Below, piece after piece: positions 25,749 through 38,614 of a DNA stretch of 64,000 nucleotides. The position numbers and the translations under genes are program-made. The stretch comes from Motacilla alba alba (lineage: Eukaryota > Chordata > Aves > Passeriformes > Motacillidae): NCBI RefSeq assembly GCF_015832195.1, contig NC_052018.1:33384115-33448114 (forward strand), in the 5' to 3' direction. A model generated the notes under the pieces. That model did no database searches and was not told where the DNA came from. It worked only from the letters and a program-made list of their open reading frames with translations. Numbering within the stretch: position 1 is the stretch's first letter; each line of letters opens with the position of its first letter.

Positions 25749-27389
25749 GTCAGAAAAGGCATTTGACGCCTGGGATAAAATCCCATGCAAGTTTTTTCAG
25801 GCCTGGAAGGATACAACTGTGGTAACCCTAGGAGTGCACTGCCAGAGGCAGACTTCCAAACGTGGTGTCAGTACGTGTCGCTAGCACTGAAGTTTCTCTA
25901 CCATCACACACAGGGATAATCCATCCTGGAACTATCTTCCTGTTAATCCCCTGTTAGCCTGGCTTTTCAGCACAAGCTAGAAAATGTGGCCCAGACACTG
26001 CAACTCATTCTCTGAGATAGGCTGACCATTATAAACTACCAAGGTAATAGCTGTGTTCTTACATAGAAGCACAGGGCTTGCTTTGTTTGTTTTAGTTAAA
26101 TCTAACTCTGCGTGTGTCCTGGCCAGTGCCTCAGTAGTGTCCCTGTGCCTCTGCAGAGACTGTTGGCAAGCGCTGTGATATTCAGGCCTGCCATGTCCAG
26201 GTAGAAATCTTGCTAATACTCAAAATATGTTTTATTTGAAAGCTGGAGTGCATAAACAGCATGCCACAATCACATTAAAAGAAAAATAACAATGGTGCAA
26301 ATATACTGACTGAGTTGAGATCCCTCAACTTTTCATCTGAGCCAGCTTGAGCAAGATGGCCAGTGAAGCCAAAGCCTTCTCTGTCAGCACAACAAAACCT
26401 TCCTAACCTGGGGGATGAAAACCCCCAAACTTTGGGGTTTGAAACATCACATTTTCCCTTCCTATGGGATTTTGGCTACTTGGCTTCTAAATTATTCTGC
26501 CCAGCAGACACTGTAACAGCCTGGTGGCTCAGAAAATGTGTTTTAGCTTGCCTTTATTGCAGCAACCAATGTGTCTTCAAAGGCCCCAGGGAGATTCTCA
26601 GAGGCTTTGTGTGCACGGGGGAACTTTCTGCACCTACCCAGGCAGTCTGGGCTTGGTCTAGCTCTGTAAGCACCATGAGCAGCTTCCTCTGGTGTGCAAC
26701 ACTGCATCCCCTGAGATGGAGAGTGGGGGGGGGGGAAGGCCCACTGTGGCCCTATGGATACCCTCAGCAGGAGTTTTTGGGACAGGACTGGAGGGAATAC
26801 TGTAGGGTTGCCTCTGCCTCATAGCACAGGCTCAGCTTGGAAGCACTACTGCTTGAAAGCTGAACAGACATTGCACATTGCCATGTGGGACCAGAAAGTG
26901 TATTATCAGCACCTAGATATTTAGGATGAGCTGATCACTCAAAAAAAAAGGCAACAGCTCCAGCAAGAAAAATGCTGGACAGTCTTTCTGGTCCTGGCCC
27001 AAGGCCTACAGCTGGGCCTGAGGCTGCTGTGCACACAGCCTACAACTTCATTGTCTGTGCACAACCTTCACAAGAAACTATTTTTATTCCTACAGCCAAG
27101 AGTGCTCCTCTAAAAGGTCAGTAAACACCAGGTATGGATCAGTGCCAGCAAAGCCAGGGGGATCCAGATAAAATGAGATAGGTTTTGAACAAGATATTGT
27201 AGTTTATTGCTGTGTAACGACCCGTACATACAGACGGCATGGGTGTCAGCCAGCTTCACGCATGAGTCATTGCCCGCTCTGGAAATACAGACTGCTGCCT
27301 GCTGAGCTGCTCTGCTCACTCAGGTGTCAGCCATGTCCCTGGGCAAAGGTAAAAATGAGCACAGGACAACAAGGAGCACAGCTGGAGAG
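25749..27389. other. Unique noncoding DNA with a G-run
   Basis: No gene is recognised. The segment holds an 11-G run at 26725-26735. A 153-codon plus frame (26363-26824) lies in a locally GC-richer patch, where long chance frames are expected. Confidence 0.45.
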
Positions 27390-27645
27390 TCATAGATTCA
27401 TGGAATTATAAAATGGATTGGGTTGGAAGGGACTCTAAAGATCATCTGGTTCCAACACCCCTGCCACGGGCTGGGACAGCTTTTACTAGACCGGGTTGCT
27501 CAAAGCCCTGTCCAATCTGGCCTTGAACAATCACCAGGATGAGGCATCCACAGCTTCTATGGGCAACTTGTTCCAGTGCCTTACCACCCTCACAACAAAG
27601 AATTTCTGCCTAATATATAATCTAAATATCTCCTTTGTCTGGAAA
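27390..27645 (-). mobile_element. CR1 LINE, short 3' end
   Basis: The plus strand starts with the CR1 tail (tcatagattcatggaatt) and continues through gggttggaagggactc, gatcatctggttccaac, ctggccttgaac and ttgttccagtgcc. This is the reverse complement of the CR1 3' untranslated region and the last codons of ORF2. It is only about 255 bp, strongly 5'-truncated, and lies on the same strand as the 1491-1988 copy. Confidence 0.95.
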
Positions 27646-28270
27646 TGAAAAATAGTGTGTGCATGTGTTAACAACAGAGGCAGACAGGAAACAGAGAGAG
27701 TTGGAAGCAACTAGACCTGGTATCTGTGTGTGAGGGAAAGAAAACTACAAGAGCAACATGCAAGTTGGAGGGAGACCAGTAACTCTAAATAGTGATTTCT
27801 CCTTCTTGATTCCTGCTATGTTCAAGAAAACTAGACTCTGTGCAATTTTTAATGGCACAGCATCCTAGAAGAAGTTGCTAGCATCAATTCATTAATAAAA
27901 ATAAGATTTTCAGAACATCCTCACTGAGAGCTTTCCAAATCCCTTGACAACCACAGAGACCTAGAGTCTGGCTGTCAATATTTTTTTATATTAGGGGAGA
28001 AAAGAAAAGTGCCAAGGAGGAGAGTATCAGTGGGTGGGTACTTGGAAAAATATGATTCGAATATGAGCTTGAAAAATCAGCAAATTTGTGGAGTAAGTTG
28101 TTAGACTATGAAGATGAGGTTGCTTGGAACGGGATGCTAGTTCCATCAATGACCTGATGAAATGAAATATTAAAGTAAAATTTTTTCCTATTTTAAGGCT
28201 TAGCTTTCTTCATTTTCAGTAGTGCACTTGGATAATTTAAACTAGAAAGAAAGTAGAGAGTAGCAGCACA

Positions 28271-28314
28271 ATGAAGACTCAAAGCACCCCTTTGTTTACA
28301 AGACCAGGAAAAAG
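28271..28314 (+). other. Possible first coding exon (ATG to donor)
   Basis: An ATG at 28271 with A at -3 opens a short frame (MKTQSTPLFTRPGK) that runs into a near-perfect donor, AAAAAG followed by gtaaga, at 28314/28315. It would be a 5' exon contributing 14 codons plus two bases. The reading is suggestive but short, no promoter or CpG island lies upstream, and I do not recognise the protein. Confidence 0.18.
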
Positions 28315-28911
28315 GTAAGACTTTGCACTGGATCTTTTTTTCTACATAATTTTTTTGTCCTGCTGTGTATATCTACATGCTGCCTACTGTCAGAAAGCTT
28401 ATACTGTAAGTATTCTTCAGATAATCACCAGTGAGGAGCTGGAGATAGGCAGCATTCCTGAGTTTAAAGAGAAATTCGAAGGCAAAGAAAGCATTTGAAT
28501 AAAAGGAAAGGTGTTTTAGATGAACTGCAAGGCAGGCAAAGAGGATGAGTTGTCAGTGGGAGAAAGCACTTTCTAAAGAAAGGACTGAAAAAATGCTGGA
28601 CTCAAGATAAAAGAGCAGAGGGATGCCAGGGTTAGATCCTCAGTGGCAGAACAGAGGGGAAGATGGAACTCCATGGATTCAAGGAAAAAAAGAAATTTGA
28701 AGGGCTGTGTAATGCTGAAGGACCAGTGCCCTATATTTTGTCTGATCTTCTACATCAGTGAGTGCTGGTAGATAAGAAGGGGAAGGAAGAATGTAATCAG
28801 AGAATAAAAAGAAAGGGTGACTAAAGAGTGGGTATGAATGCCAGGAAAGGATGTTTCAAGCTCAAGTTTTGATATTCTCAGCTCCAGTAATTAGTTGGCT
28901 GTTCCTTTCTG

Positions 28912-28949
28912 TCTATCTATCTATCTAGCTAGCTATTTATCTATCTATT
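28912..28949. repeat. (TCTA)n tetranucleotide microsatellite, imperfect
   Basis: About nine TCTA/CTAT units with substitutions (ctagctag, ttta). It is short and interrupted, so likely less variable than pure arrays. Confidence 0.9.
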
Positions 28950-30075
28950 GGAATTTTCATTTGCCAGAGTTCGTTTCACAGGAGTTGGCTCTTGGGTATT
29001 AGGGTTATTTTTTGAGGAACATAAGTTTAACTTATGCAGAACTCTTGCTCAAGGCCTGCATGTCATTCAAATTCTGCATAAATCCCATTTTGAAGATCTC
29101 AGTGCTTCACAAGTCTTAAATTTCTCAAGCTCAGGGGCCTGCTATTTGCCATTTGCTTTTGATATCTGACTGGATGACACCTCAAGCTATAAACTAGTTC
29201 CCTGACCCACATCATATTTATAGGTACATTTGTGGGATTCCCTGTTTCTGCTCCAAAATGAAATTCTACCTGGTTCTTAGTAATTGTGCACAGATGGGGT
29301 GGTACTCTCATTAACCTGCATCAGTGTGAATTTATGATAATTGCCTGCCTTATCTTTGCATACTTTATTTTCTCACAGTCCCATGCAGTTCTGCTGGCGG
29401 AGCACAGTGCAGCAGGGCCTGGCTGCTGGCTTGTAAGGAGAGGGTTTGGCTGAGCAGTGGCTGAGAGACTGATCACAGTTACTTTTGTTTTAATTCTCCC
29501 ACTGCCCTGTGCCTGATGCTGTAAGTGTATTCTTGAAAATGAAGCCTGTGTTCAAATAGTAACTCTATTGTTACTCAAAGTGTACGTTGTTAAAATTTCA
29601 CATGCAGACAGCAATTTGGGTGTTAGATGTTTTCTGGTGATGGTCAATTTAGCATCAAAATATTGTGAAAGATGCTGCCTACCTTTAGCCATTAGCTGAT
29701 AGACTAATATACCCAGGTCATGAGAACTAGATAAAGCAAAGTTTATAAACTGCTCCTGTGATCTGTTTAATCTCGCCTTAAAAGCCATAACTGCACTCCA
29801 TGTACAGTTATTCTACTTTTAGCTATGGTTTTCTGCTCCAAGGTAATACTGTCTTTTTTGAAACTCTAATTTTCTCTCTGCCTCTCCAGAATCTTTAATT
29901 CTCTTGCAACTTGTGAAACTTCACAGTTTGTAGATTAATGATTTGGACTGGAATTACATTGCAAATCAGCAGGATATATCTGCTACTCCTCTGCAAGCAC
30001 CTCATGAATAGTTACAGTCCTGCTGTGAGTGCATCTAGGGTGACTGGAGAGAGATATCTTCTCTTCAATAAATTT

Positions 30076-30121
30076 GTCCCTTAATGTAAGGTTTGTAAGG
30101 TCCCTTAATGTAAGGTTTGTG
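30076..30121. repeat. 24-bp tandem duplication
   Basis: The unit gtcccttaatgtaaggtttg plus four bases is present twice with a 24-bp period. The second copy (from 30100) is identical over about 22 bp. A recent local duplication by slippage is the simplest explanation. Confidence 0.9.
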
Positions 30122-33100
30122 CTCCATCCCAGAGTACAGCCGCTGAAGAGGAGGAGAGATTTTTAAACTAATTCACTAAAAGTGTTAGTATCAAAGTCTG
30201 ATAAAGGGCTTTATTTCACTAGGAAATCCTTCTCTTCAGTGAAGTGGGCTGCAACACACTTGCAAAACCACTCATCCATTGCTAACAGGAATGAGAGTTA
30301 AATCAAAGAAACAGATGTGGCTGGGTAAGGCAGCTTTCCTTTTATATGTAAAAAAAATAAAATAGGAGCATGTTCATCAGTTTTGTAATTTTCTGATAGT
30401 GTTTTTTCTGGCTCAGGGGCAAACAGCAGTCAGGCAAGCACTCCTCATGCAGTATTTGTACTCCAATCTAGTGCAAGGTTCAGTTCCTTAGAACACATTT
30501 CCATATCTGAACATCCAAGTTCCAGATTTTGTCCACCACTGGCATATTTGAGAATCCCTTCTGTCTTGCTTGGATTATGCAAAGGAGCTTCCAGCAGTTC
30601 CAGAAAATATAAATCTGTGTAGCAGTACAGCAAGGAGGTGCTGACACACCACGGACAAGATTTAAAAAGGCAAAGGAATCAGAATTACCTGTTTCTGCTG
30701 TGTCTGTTCCCCTTTTCTTGAAATCACTGTGCAGCTGGGATTTTTGACATAACAATAATAAAATTTTGGATTGCTAAAATTGGAGGTACATCAAAGGAAG
30801 CCAATCTCACATGTATTTTTATACAATGGCTGTCTTACTAAGTTGTACAGCCCCCATTTTTGTTGGGTTTAATTCAGAATTGGTCAGACTGGTTTCTCCT
30901 TATGGAATCACAGAGCTTGCCCACTGAATTCCTCTAAACCCTCCAAAACAAAGATACAGTAAATCACCTTTTCTTTTTTTCTTTGAGTATAAATCCAGCT
31001 GTTTTCTGCAGTATTTCTAAAAGGCTCAATTTCCAAAAAAAAAATCCCAAACCCAAAAAAACCCCAATTTTTTTGATAGGAGTGTTAAATCAGGACATGC
31101 TAGCATTTTTTCTTTCCCATTCTGCACTAATAACAATGTCAACACGCCTCCCCTAAAAATTTGTTCCCCACTTTATTTTTGGACTATGAGGTTTAAGGAA
31201 AAGTTCTGCAGTTTGTTTTGGTTTTGCATCAAATGAAATTAACACTACCTAAAATATATTGTTCCAGACAGGATGTCAACTTTGTATTAGCTTGCCTTTT
31301 CATAGATCCTGTCATAAAATCTAAATGCAAATGGGTGTATATTTCCTGGACATCACATGGAGTGCATGATAGTTATAATATGGTTCTACTGCATTGTATT
31401 TTTTGTATTATGACATTTTGAGGGATGATCATCCTAAATGGAGATCTCTTCATCCTCATGGGAGTTGATGGGACTTCTGAAATGAATCGGGGTTCTCTAG
31501 ATAAGTCACTAGTTCAGATCAACTTTTTGTGGGTTTTATGAAAGAGAGTGAAAGATAGAATTAAAACCCTCCTCACTTATCTCCAGCTGTCATTGGCCAG
31601 CAGCTAAGAACCAATTATATTTCACACTACAGAATCTACAAAATATAAGATACCCTCCCAGTATTCATTTTAATACCTCAGCAAATTAATTGTAGTCTTT
31701 TAGTCTATCCATGGAGCTGCAGCATTCTTGTCTTTACAGATTTTTCACTATAATCCAAAGCTTTTTACTTCACAACATAAAATTTCTTTCCAGGACAGTA
31801 GTCCTATTCAGAATAAAGTGGTTGTTTTCAAGGTCTTCATGCATACCTAAAATTGTTAAATATACTTACAATTTTCCAGTCCAGAAGGCATGGGAGTGCT
31901 CCTCCTTGTCCTGCCTGTTAAATTTAGCTAGAAGTTCTGAAAAGAGGAGCAGATTGCTCACCACTGGCAGGTAAAATCAGGAAATAAAAATATTGACTCA
32001 AGGCCTTTGCAGGACAATTAAACAGCTTATGAAAGGGCTGAAGTTCCTATAACCACAGTGAGCAGGAAAGAAGGAAGATGTGCCTCAGTTTGGCACTTCT
32101 TTGGGTCTTCTGACATTGAAATGCTTTGGCTGTGGATATTATAAAGGAATTCTGGTGAAGCATCACGAGTAACAGGCAAATGCTTTCTGAAGCATCTCTC
32201 AACAAACCCAGGCATTTCATCCCCTATTTTTATTCTTCCAGACAGGATGTTAACATTGCTTTACCTTTCCTTTGGACAAACAGTGGCAGCAAAACTGTGG
32301 CAAAGGTGAATGCCAAACAATGCAGGAGAAGCATGACTGCTTTCCTGTCTGACAACCATACTTTCCCAGGGAGACACGGAAAGAAGTCTAGATAGCAAGA
32401 GCAGGAGTAGTCTCACCCAGTATCTCCTCACTGTTTTGCCAAACCACACAGAATAAACCAGTTTGGTGCTGAAATCCCGGTAGCTCCCATGTCCTGTGAT
32501 TGGGAGAGGGAGAAGCAGATTTACAGAGTCCCTTCTGGGCTGCTTTGGGGCCAGCACAGGCAGAGACTGTGCCTACCTGTGCCTGCTATCAGCAGAGAAC
32601 TACAAGGGGGAAGTAGTTGCCCCCTCTGCGGAAACTTTAAGCAGCTTGGCTCCCTCTGACCCCAGGTGTGTGGTTACTCTGTCCCCAAGTCATGTGTCAG
32701 TCTTAGCAGCTCTGGATTTTCTAATGGGTACACTGTCCAGAGACAATAATAATTTGCAACCATAGCACGACATGGGTTTTCATTCAGCTGAAAATTACTC
32801 CACTTGTTGAACTCTGCTCGTTCAGTTCAGACAGAATCCAGAATCCCAGTTAGTAAGAGGTGGTTTTAGGTTTGAAAGCAGGAGGCTGAATTTGAAGCCT
32901 TGGTGTACACGGAGCAAAACCAACAGGAAATATGGATGAAGTAGAATGCAAATGCATTCAAAATGTCACAACATTTCTTCACCAGAGAAAAAGACCAATG
33001 ATTATTTATTCTTTTCGTCACACTGGTGAGATATTCAGATACTAAAGGCTACACATAAACCTGAAGAGTATTAGGAGAAACAAGGAAACTTTAAGGAAAC

Positions 33101-33479
33101 TAAATTAATATCCAAAGATTCTGGGTTTCTGCTTTTGCTGGGATGCCACACATATGGACACGAGTTTCTGGGCTCTAGGGATCTGTACCATGCACCGATT
33201 TCCAAAATTAATTCATCCCCATAGTAGAATACCTGTATTTTGGGAGAACTAAAAGAAGATTGAATCAGATGAAGGTTATCTAGTATCCAGAATGCAATAA
33301 CTCTCTCAAGACAGGGATGGCATTACCTGCCTTAAGAACAGGAGATACAGAACAGCAAATAGACAAGACTTTGAGAAAGCTGAGTGCTGGGTGGGAGGAG
33401 AAGTGGTTTGGTTAATCCCATGAGTGCCAAAGCTTGCCTTGTTCATCAAAGGCTAACAGGAGATATGTCTGTCCTGTGT

Positions 33480-33720
33480 AAACACATTAGGAGGATAAAC
33501 ATCAGGAAGGGAAACGAGCTGGTTAAGCTAAAGGACAATATTGGCTCAGGAGGAAATGGTTATAAACTAATCATGAATAAATTTAAAGTGGAAGACAAAA
33601 GCAATTTTCTCACCATAATGGTGAGGTTCTGGAGCAGCCTGCTTGTAGAAGAAGTAGACATTAACTATTTCTTACAAAATAGAGCCCAGGGAAGGGAATA
33701 TATGACGTGACAGCCTGTGG
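33480..33720 (+). mobile_element. Old CR1-like LINE remnant, ORF2 C-terminal end
   Basis: The plus strand resembles an ancient sauropsid CR1-like repeat. Diagnostic blocks are aggaagggaaacgagctg, then gctaaaggacaatattggc, then aaatggttataaact, then catgaataaattta, then ggtgaggttctggagcagcc. In frame this reads LVKLKDN, GGNGYKLIMNKFKVE, and FLTI followed by VRFWSSLLVEEVD. The pattern matches the FKL...FRL...FFT...VRxWNxLP...EVV end of CR1-clade ORF2. It is more diverged than the minus-strand avian CR1 copies and predates them. Boundaries are approximate and the exact subfamily is not identified. Confidence 0.65.
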
Positions 33721-36518
33721 TAGCAAACTCTGGGATTGATGTGTTTTTAAGTGACAAGGTGCAATCACTGGAAAAAGCCTATTATCTCAGATGAGGACTG
33801 CCTTGCCCACTGCCATTTGATGTGAATGTTAATGTCAGGCTTTCCAGGGCTGTGTCCCAGACTAAAGCCCTCATTCCCTCCCTCAGTCATCACCACTTGT
33901 TGCTGGCTTTGCCTCGCAGCACAGTCTGGGCTGTCTTGGCAGAAGCTGACCTAGACAGACGCTGAACCCTCGAGGCTATCGAGACTTATTTCTGCCAGAA
34001 ACAGAATGCTTAATTATTTTTGGGTCAGAGTACCAAGACGAAGAATATTTCTGACCTGATGTCACCCATTGCGCTCTGGGTAGTTACATGCTTGCCCCAG
34101 TTGTGCTAGCAACCCTTGTCTCAAAAGCGGTGGAATTTTTGAGATCTGGCAGAAGGTTGAGCCCAATGTGACATAACTCACGGGGTTTTCCAGCTCTCCG
34201 TGCTGCAGGGGAGCCTTAGTGGGCCAGTGGGACTTGTTCAGTCAAGCGGCAATGCCTTATGTGTTGCACTGGCTCACAGCAGGGCTTCCCTCACTTTTCT
34301 TGCTTGAGCCTTCTTTTTTTTGAAGTACATTTAGCCAGATGTTTGCTACCAATACAGGATGAATGACTTATTTAGAAATACCTCTGTGAGGAAGGATTCA
34401 TTTGATAGCAGAATCCTACTGATAATTTCATATTGCGAATATTTAGAGCAGGGGTTTGTTGCAACTGTTAACCCTAAGAAAGGCAATTTCCAGAGGGCTT
34501 TGCCTGAATCATGAATCCAAGTAGCAAATGGTTAACATGAGTATTGAGGACCAGAAGAATGGGTAGGTTTTTGCATTTTGCATGGAAAAGAGCTGGCTAA
34601 GTGTGCCTAAGATCAGGGACAACATCTCTTAATGGCCGGAACATCTCAAGAGGTTGTTCTAATCCGCACTTTCAGTCATTGCAGGGAGCTGGAACACTAC
34701 TTGTTCTGGCCTATTTATTTTGTTCTAATATTAATCTTCATGTTGTCTGTGTAAAGAAACATGCTGGTGACTTCTCTGTGTCTGGAAACACAAAGTCTGG
34801 TCACATTTTTAAATTGTCCTATTGTCCTCATTACTCTGCATCTGCTAGCTGCAGATGTTTTTGTTGGATTTTTAAAATTAATCAGCAAGGCAAAGACAGG
34901 GAGTGGAAAAGGCTAAAAGTAACAGACCAGTGTTTATTTGTACTGACATCTGAGATCATCTTAAAATGTTTTTGGATATCATGTCAAAAACTACAGGAAC
35001 TGAGAGTCTTTGGATCTTGTATTAGCTTTTTTCTGGGTGTGAGTTTTATATTATCTGGCAGGAAATAAATTTGTTGAAAATTACTTCACTGATGACCCAC
35101 ATATAAGCGTGATTTTGTGTTGCTATCCATTTTCTGCTAGAAAGAAAAGAAATTATTTTCTTTAGGTTTGGATTATACTTTCTTTGAGAACACTGGAGAG
35201 AAATAAAAACATAATGTTTTATCCATAATGACATGTAATAACTTTTATGGGGGCGAGAATGAATAGCTTGACTACTAATAATGAAAGAAAATAGGAAAGA
35301 TGCCTTTAAAATGTTTAAACTTACTCTAGTATTAAGTAGAGACTTTAAAGCTTAAAGCTTCATATTTTTATTCTAGGAGAGAATCTTCATGAATCATTCA
35401 TAGCTAGGATGAATTTCTATTCAGTATGCTGCTTCTTCACATATTACCTTCATACTTCATCAGAGTCAGAAATGACTCAATGCATTCATATAGTTCAGGA
35501 AAACCACAGAACTGCTCTTCTGTACTGCAAATAAAAGAGAAAAATAACTCTCAATGTTAAAGAAATACCTTGCGATGAAAAGCAAGACTACTGAGCTGGA
35601 TGAGAGTGTTAAAATAAAGTAATCTTGTCACATCCATGTCCTGAACAAAGCATTTCTGCAAAATTTTCTTTAAAGTAGAAATTTCCTTTCAGCATAGGAA
35701 CATGTATGTGATATACTTAACCACATGGGATCACTTACAAAACAGTCTGGATCTCATGCTGTTTTCAATATCCTACACTTTTTTTGATCATTTTTTGGCT
35801 CATTCATCTCATGTCCCTGAAGTTTGACAATGCAAGAGTCTGAACATTGAAACTTGTTCCTGTTTGAATTGGAACTGAACTCACATAAAGAAACTTGCCA
35901 TGTGACAAATAAAGGAAAGAACTGGTTTGGTAGAGCTGCCAAAAAGTAGGCCAGATGCAAAGTATCTGGAGGTGTCTGATTTAGCACCCAGAATTAGGTT
36001 TGAGCCATGGGTGCCTCAGGCCATCCACCTGCCAGTTGTGCTAGACCCCACTCCCTTACGGGGCCAAAGGAGAGAAGCAGGCAGAGAACCCAGCTCATCT
36101 CTGTCTTGTAGGTTGTCTGATTTCAGTTTCAGCCACCCACATCTTTGTGCCCTCTGTTTTTAAACTCACCTCTCAGATCTAGTTGAGCTCCACCAGGTTT
36201 TGGATAGTGTCCCTAACTTATTAAACCTAAGACAGAAGGTCCTAGATGGTGTTTGGTGAAGTAAAACCAGTAACTAATAAGGTTAAATGATGAGAAAGAA
36301 AATAAGTTTTTTAGAATTACACTAGTGAAAAATGGATCAGAATCCATTGCAGTGCCTTTGAACAAGCTGCTTTCAGTCATGTATTGCCTTCAGCTTTGCC
36401 TGAGACTCGTAAGATTTCTTCCTTGGGCTTATTGCTCTGTAATCAAAGGGGACTTGCCTCTTGTTCATGAACAATTACCACCATGTCATATTACTTTGTC
36501 ACATGCTATTGCAAAAAG
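33721..36518. other. Unique noncoding DNA
   Basis: No repeat family is recognised. A 155-codon plus frame at 34601-35068 is the longest in the window but shows no protein-like pattern and no supporting splice sites. Confidence 0.45.

Positions 36519-36548
<30 letters not shown>
36519..36548. repeat. Poly(A) run of 30
   Basis: A pure run of thirty A, preceded by a short interrupted A-rich segment. No polyadenylation signal or processed-gene sequence is recognisable upstream and no flanking target duplication was found, so it is treated as a simple repeat and not a retroposon tail. Confidence 0.9.
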
Positions 36549-36550
<2 letters not shown>

Positions 36551-36564
36551 GTTTTCATGTTATA

Positions 36565-36582
36565 CAGATTCCGCAGATTCCG
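36565..36582. repeat. 9-bp exact duplication next to the A run
   Basis: The unit cagattccg occurs twice head to tail at 36565-36573 and 36574-36582, 16 bp after the poly(A) run. Confidence 0.85.
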
Positions 36583-38159
36583 TAGTAGAGATTGGTTCAG
36601 TTCTCTGCAATTTTGGATCTGAAAGCAAGCTGCTTTGGCAGATAATAGCAAGGTCATTCTTCTGCACTGTCTTCTACCCAGCATAGTAGTATTTAACAAC
36701 AACAAAATAATTAAGTTACCAAAATAAAGACTTTCTTATCCTTGACTTCAGAATTCATGTTTTGGAGCTTCTGTTTTCTGTGGTCTTACCTTCATGAAGA
36801 AAAAAAAATGTCCATCCCTAAATGAAAACATGGCCTGGCTCAAGAAATGCCAAACACAGCAAAAGAAATGTTTTCCTTTTCTCTGCCTTTTCCTTCAGTA
36901 ACAGCCCCCCATTCAAAGGGGTGATTAGCAACTGGTTATATTTCCGAGTGTTATTCAGCTATGAAAGGGATCCCAGTATTTTTAAATTGATGAAAATTTT
37001 CCATTGAAATAACCTTTATGGGCTCTTATCAACTTTTGTTTGTTTTAGCTGTTTTGATTTAGGCAGCTCCATACAGTTCAGTTCACCTGATAATAATAGA
37101 ACAAAAGGAGCAGAGAAAATCTAAGTAGACATGAAAAGTTCCTAAAGCCAAGGTTTATTAAATATAACAAATACTTATTTGATGCAAGGACGTTTAAACA
37201 ACCTCCTCTGTTTTGAGCACTGATGTATGTTCACCTTACTACTACAGCATCTCACCCTACCTTAATTATAGAATAAAATTTGCTATAGTAAAATAACTGT
37301 TGAATTTTTATATGTCTAGCAAAATTGCTTCCCTTACAGATTTTCATGAGTCCTCAAGCTATACAACCTGTTGAATATCAGCTATAAATATGCGCAACCA
37401 ACCCCTGAATTGGTGCTACACACATTTAAAGATACTGTCTTCCAAAGTTTTTGTTCCCACAAGAGTAAGAACAATTTTACATGTGAAAGTTGCAATAAAT
37501 TGGACTATGCCTAGTAAACATCCATTTAAATAACTCTATGCAGACAGGTTAAACAATGCTTTTGCACAATACATAGTGAGGTAATGAATAACCAACGATA
37601 TACATCAGCCTCTGACTATAGCATTTTGATTTTTATGAAATTAAGTGAAGGTAGCAAAGAAAACATTATTGACAATAATTTCTCAGAACACATGATAAAA
37701 GTGCACTGCAGTTTTAAACTGAAAGAGAATTTTCTAGAGGACACATTGCATTTTGCTGCTGGAAGGACACAAAAATAACTGAATAAGCTGCTTTTTAAAA
37801 AGATGAGCAGTGTAAAAAATCTGGAAACAAAGGCATATAGGTTGTTGGAATTTTGCTTTAAAGTAAAATCTTGTCACTAGTGTTGATTTTGTTCCAGTTG
37901 TAGATGGAAATGGGTCATGGCCTCCTGTAGATGGCAGAGCTTTGGCATAGTGTCTAACAGCATGCTGAATGAAAACAGCTTTTCCAGGTTGACTAGCTCT
38001 CCCTATTTTAAGATTACCTGGATGATCCTGTGGAGATGTATTTCTCCTCTGATGATCAGTAAAACCTTAGGACACAGTCTTTTCTTAGCCCTTCCTATAA
38101 CTCTGTGTGCAGCCATATTCTGGTGAGCTCAAAAAAGTGGGGAACTCACATGATGTAAA

Positions 38160-38440
38160 ACTGAGGTGGTGATCAGGCTGCCTGTCACCTGCCTGCACTA
38201 ACCCAGAGCTATGAGACTTTGCAGCAGCACCAGAACAGTCTGTGCAAGAGCAGCAGGAAGCCCAGCACCCTGTGAATGTGGTCTATGAGCTCTACATGTT
38301 CTGCCGGCACCATCCTGAGCAGCTTGGGTGGGGGCCCAGGACAGTTTGGGCTGTGGTGGGCAGCCTCTGGGGCTTGCTGTGGGGCATCTCTTCACCTGGG
38401 CCCACTGAAGCCAGAAACATCCGACCCCCCCCAAAAGAGG
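38160..38440. other. GC-rich patch of unknown origin
   Basis: This 280-bp block is clearly richer in G and C than its surroundings and contains ccccccc at its right end. Frames stay open on both strands (38198-38434 minus, 38242-38445 plus), as expected by chance in GC-richer DNA. I cannot assign it to a gene or a repeat family. Confidence 0.4.
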
Positions 38441-38582
38441 TTTGAGCTGAAATATTAATTTTTCTATTCATGTCAGTTGGTAGCATTTAACCTTTTTTTT
38501 TTTTTAATCTAAGCATTTTTTCTGACAATTTTAATCTATGCTATTGCTTGCAGTTTTGTTTGGAGACAAGAGCGTGTTCCTA

Positions 38583-38614
38583 TTTTTCCAGTGCAGTGTT
38601 TTTCCAGTGCAGTA
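38583..38614. repeat. 16-bp tandem duplication
   Basis: The unit tttttccagtgcagtg is repeated once, with a single difference at the last base. Confidence 0.9.

Larger units (their letters stand above)
27646..33479. other. Long unique noncoding stretch
   Basis: Unique AT-rich DNA containing the tetranucleotide repeat at 28912 and the 24-bp duplication at 30076. An exon-like segment at 31880-31972 (+), framed by ttttccag and gtaaaa and open in one frame, is too weak to call. Confidence 0.45.

Noticed and set aside
26363..26824. 153-codon plus frame with many Trp and Cys
   Set aside because: It lies in a locally GC-richer patch, contains a G-run, and has no splice or family evidence.
34601..35068. 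155-codon plus frame, longest in the window
   Set aside because: It has no recognisable domain, no splice signals at its edges and ordinary composition. A chance frame of this length is expected in 64 kb.
36519..36548. Poly(A) run as the tail of a processed pseudogene
   Set aside because: No gene-like sequence or aataaa precedes it and no flanking target duplication was found.
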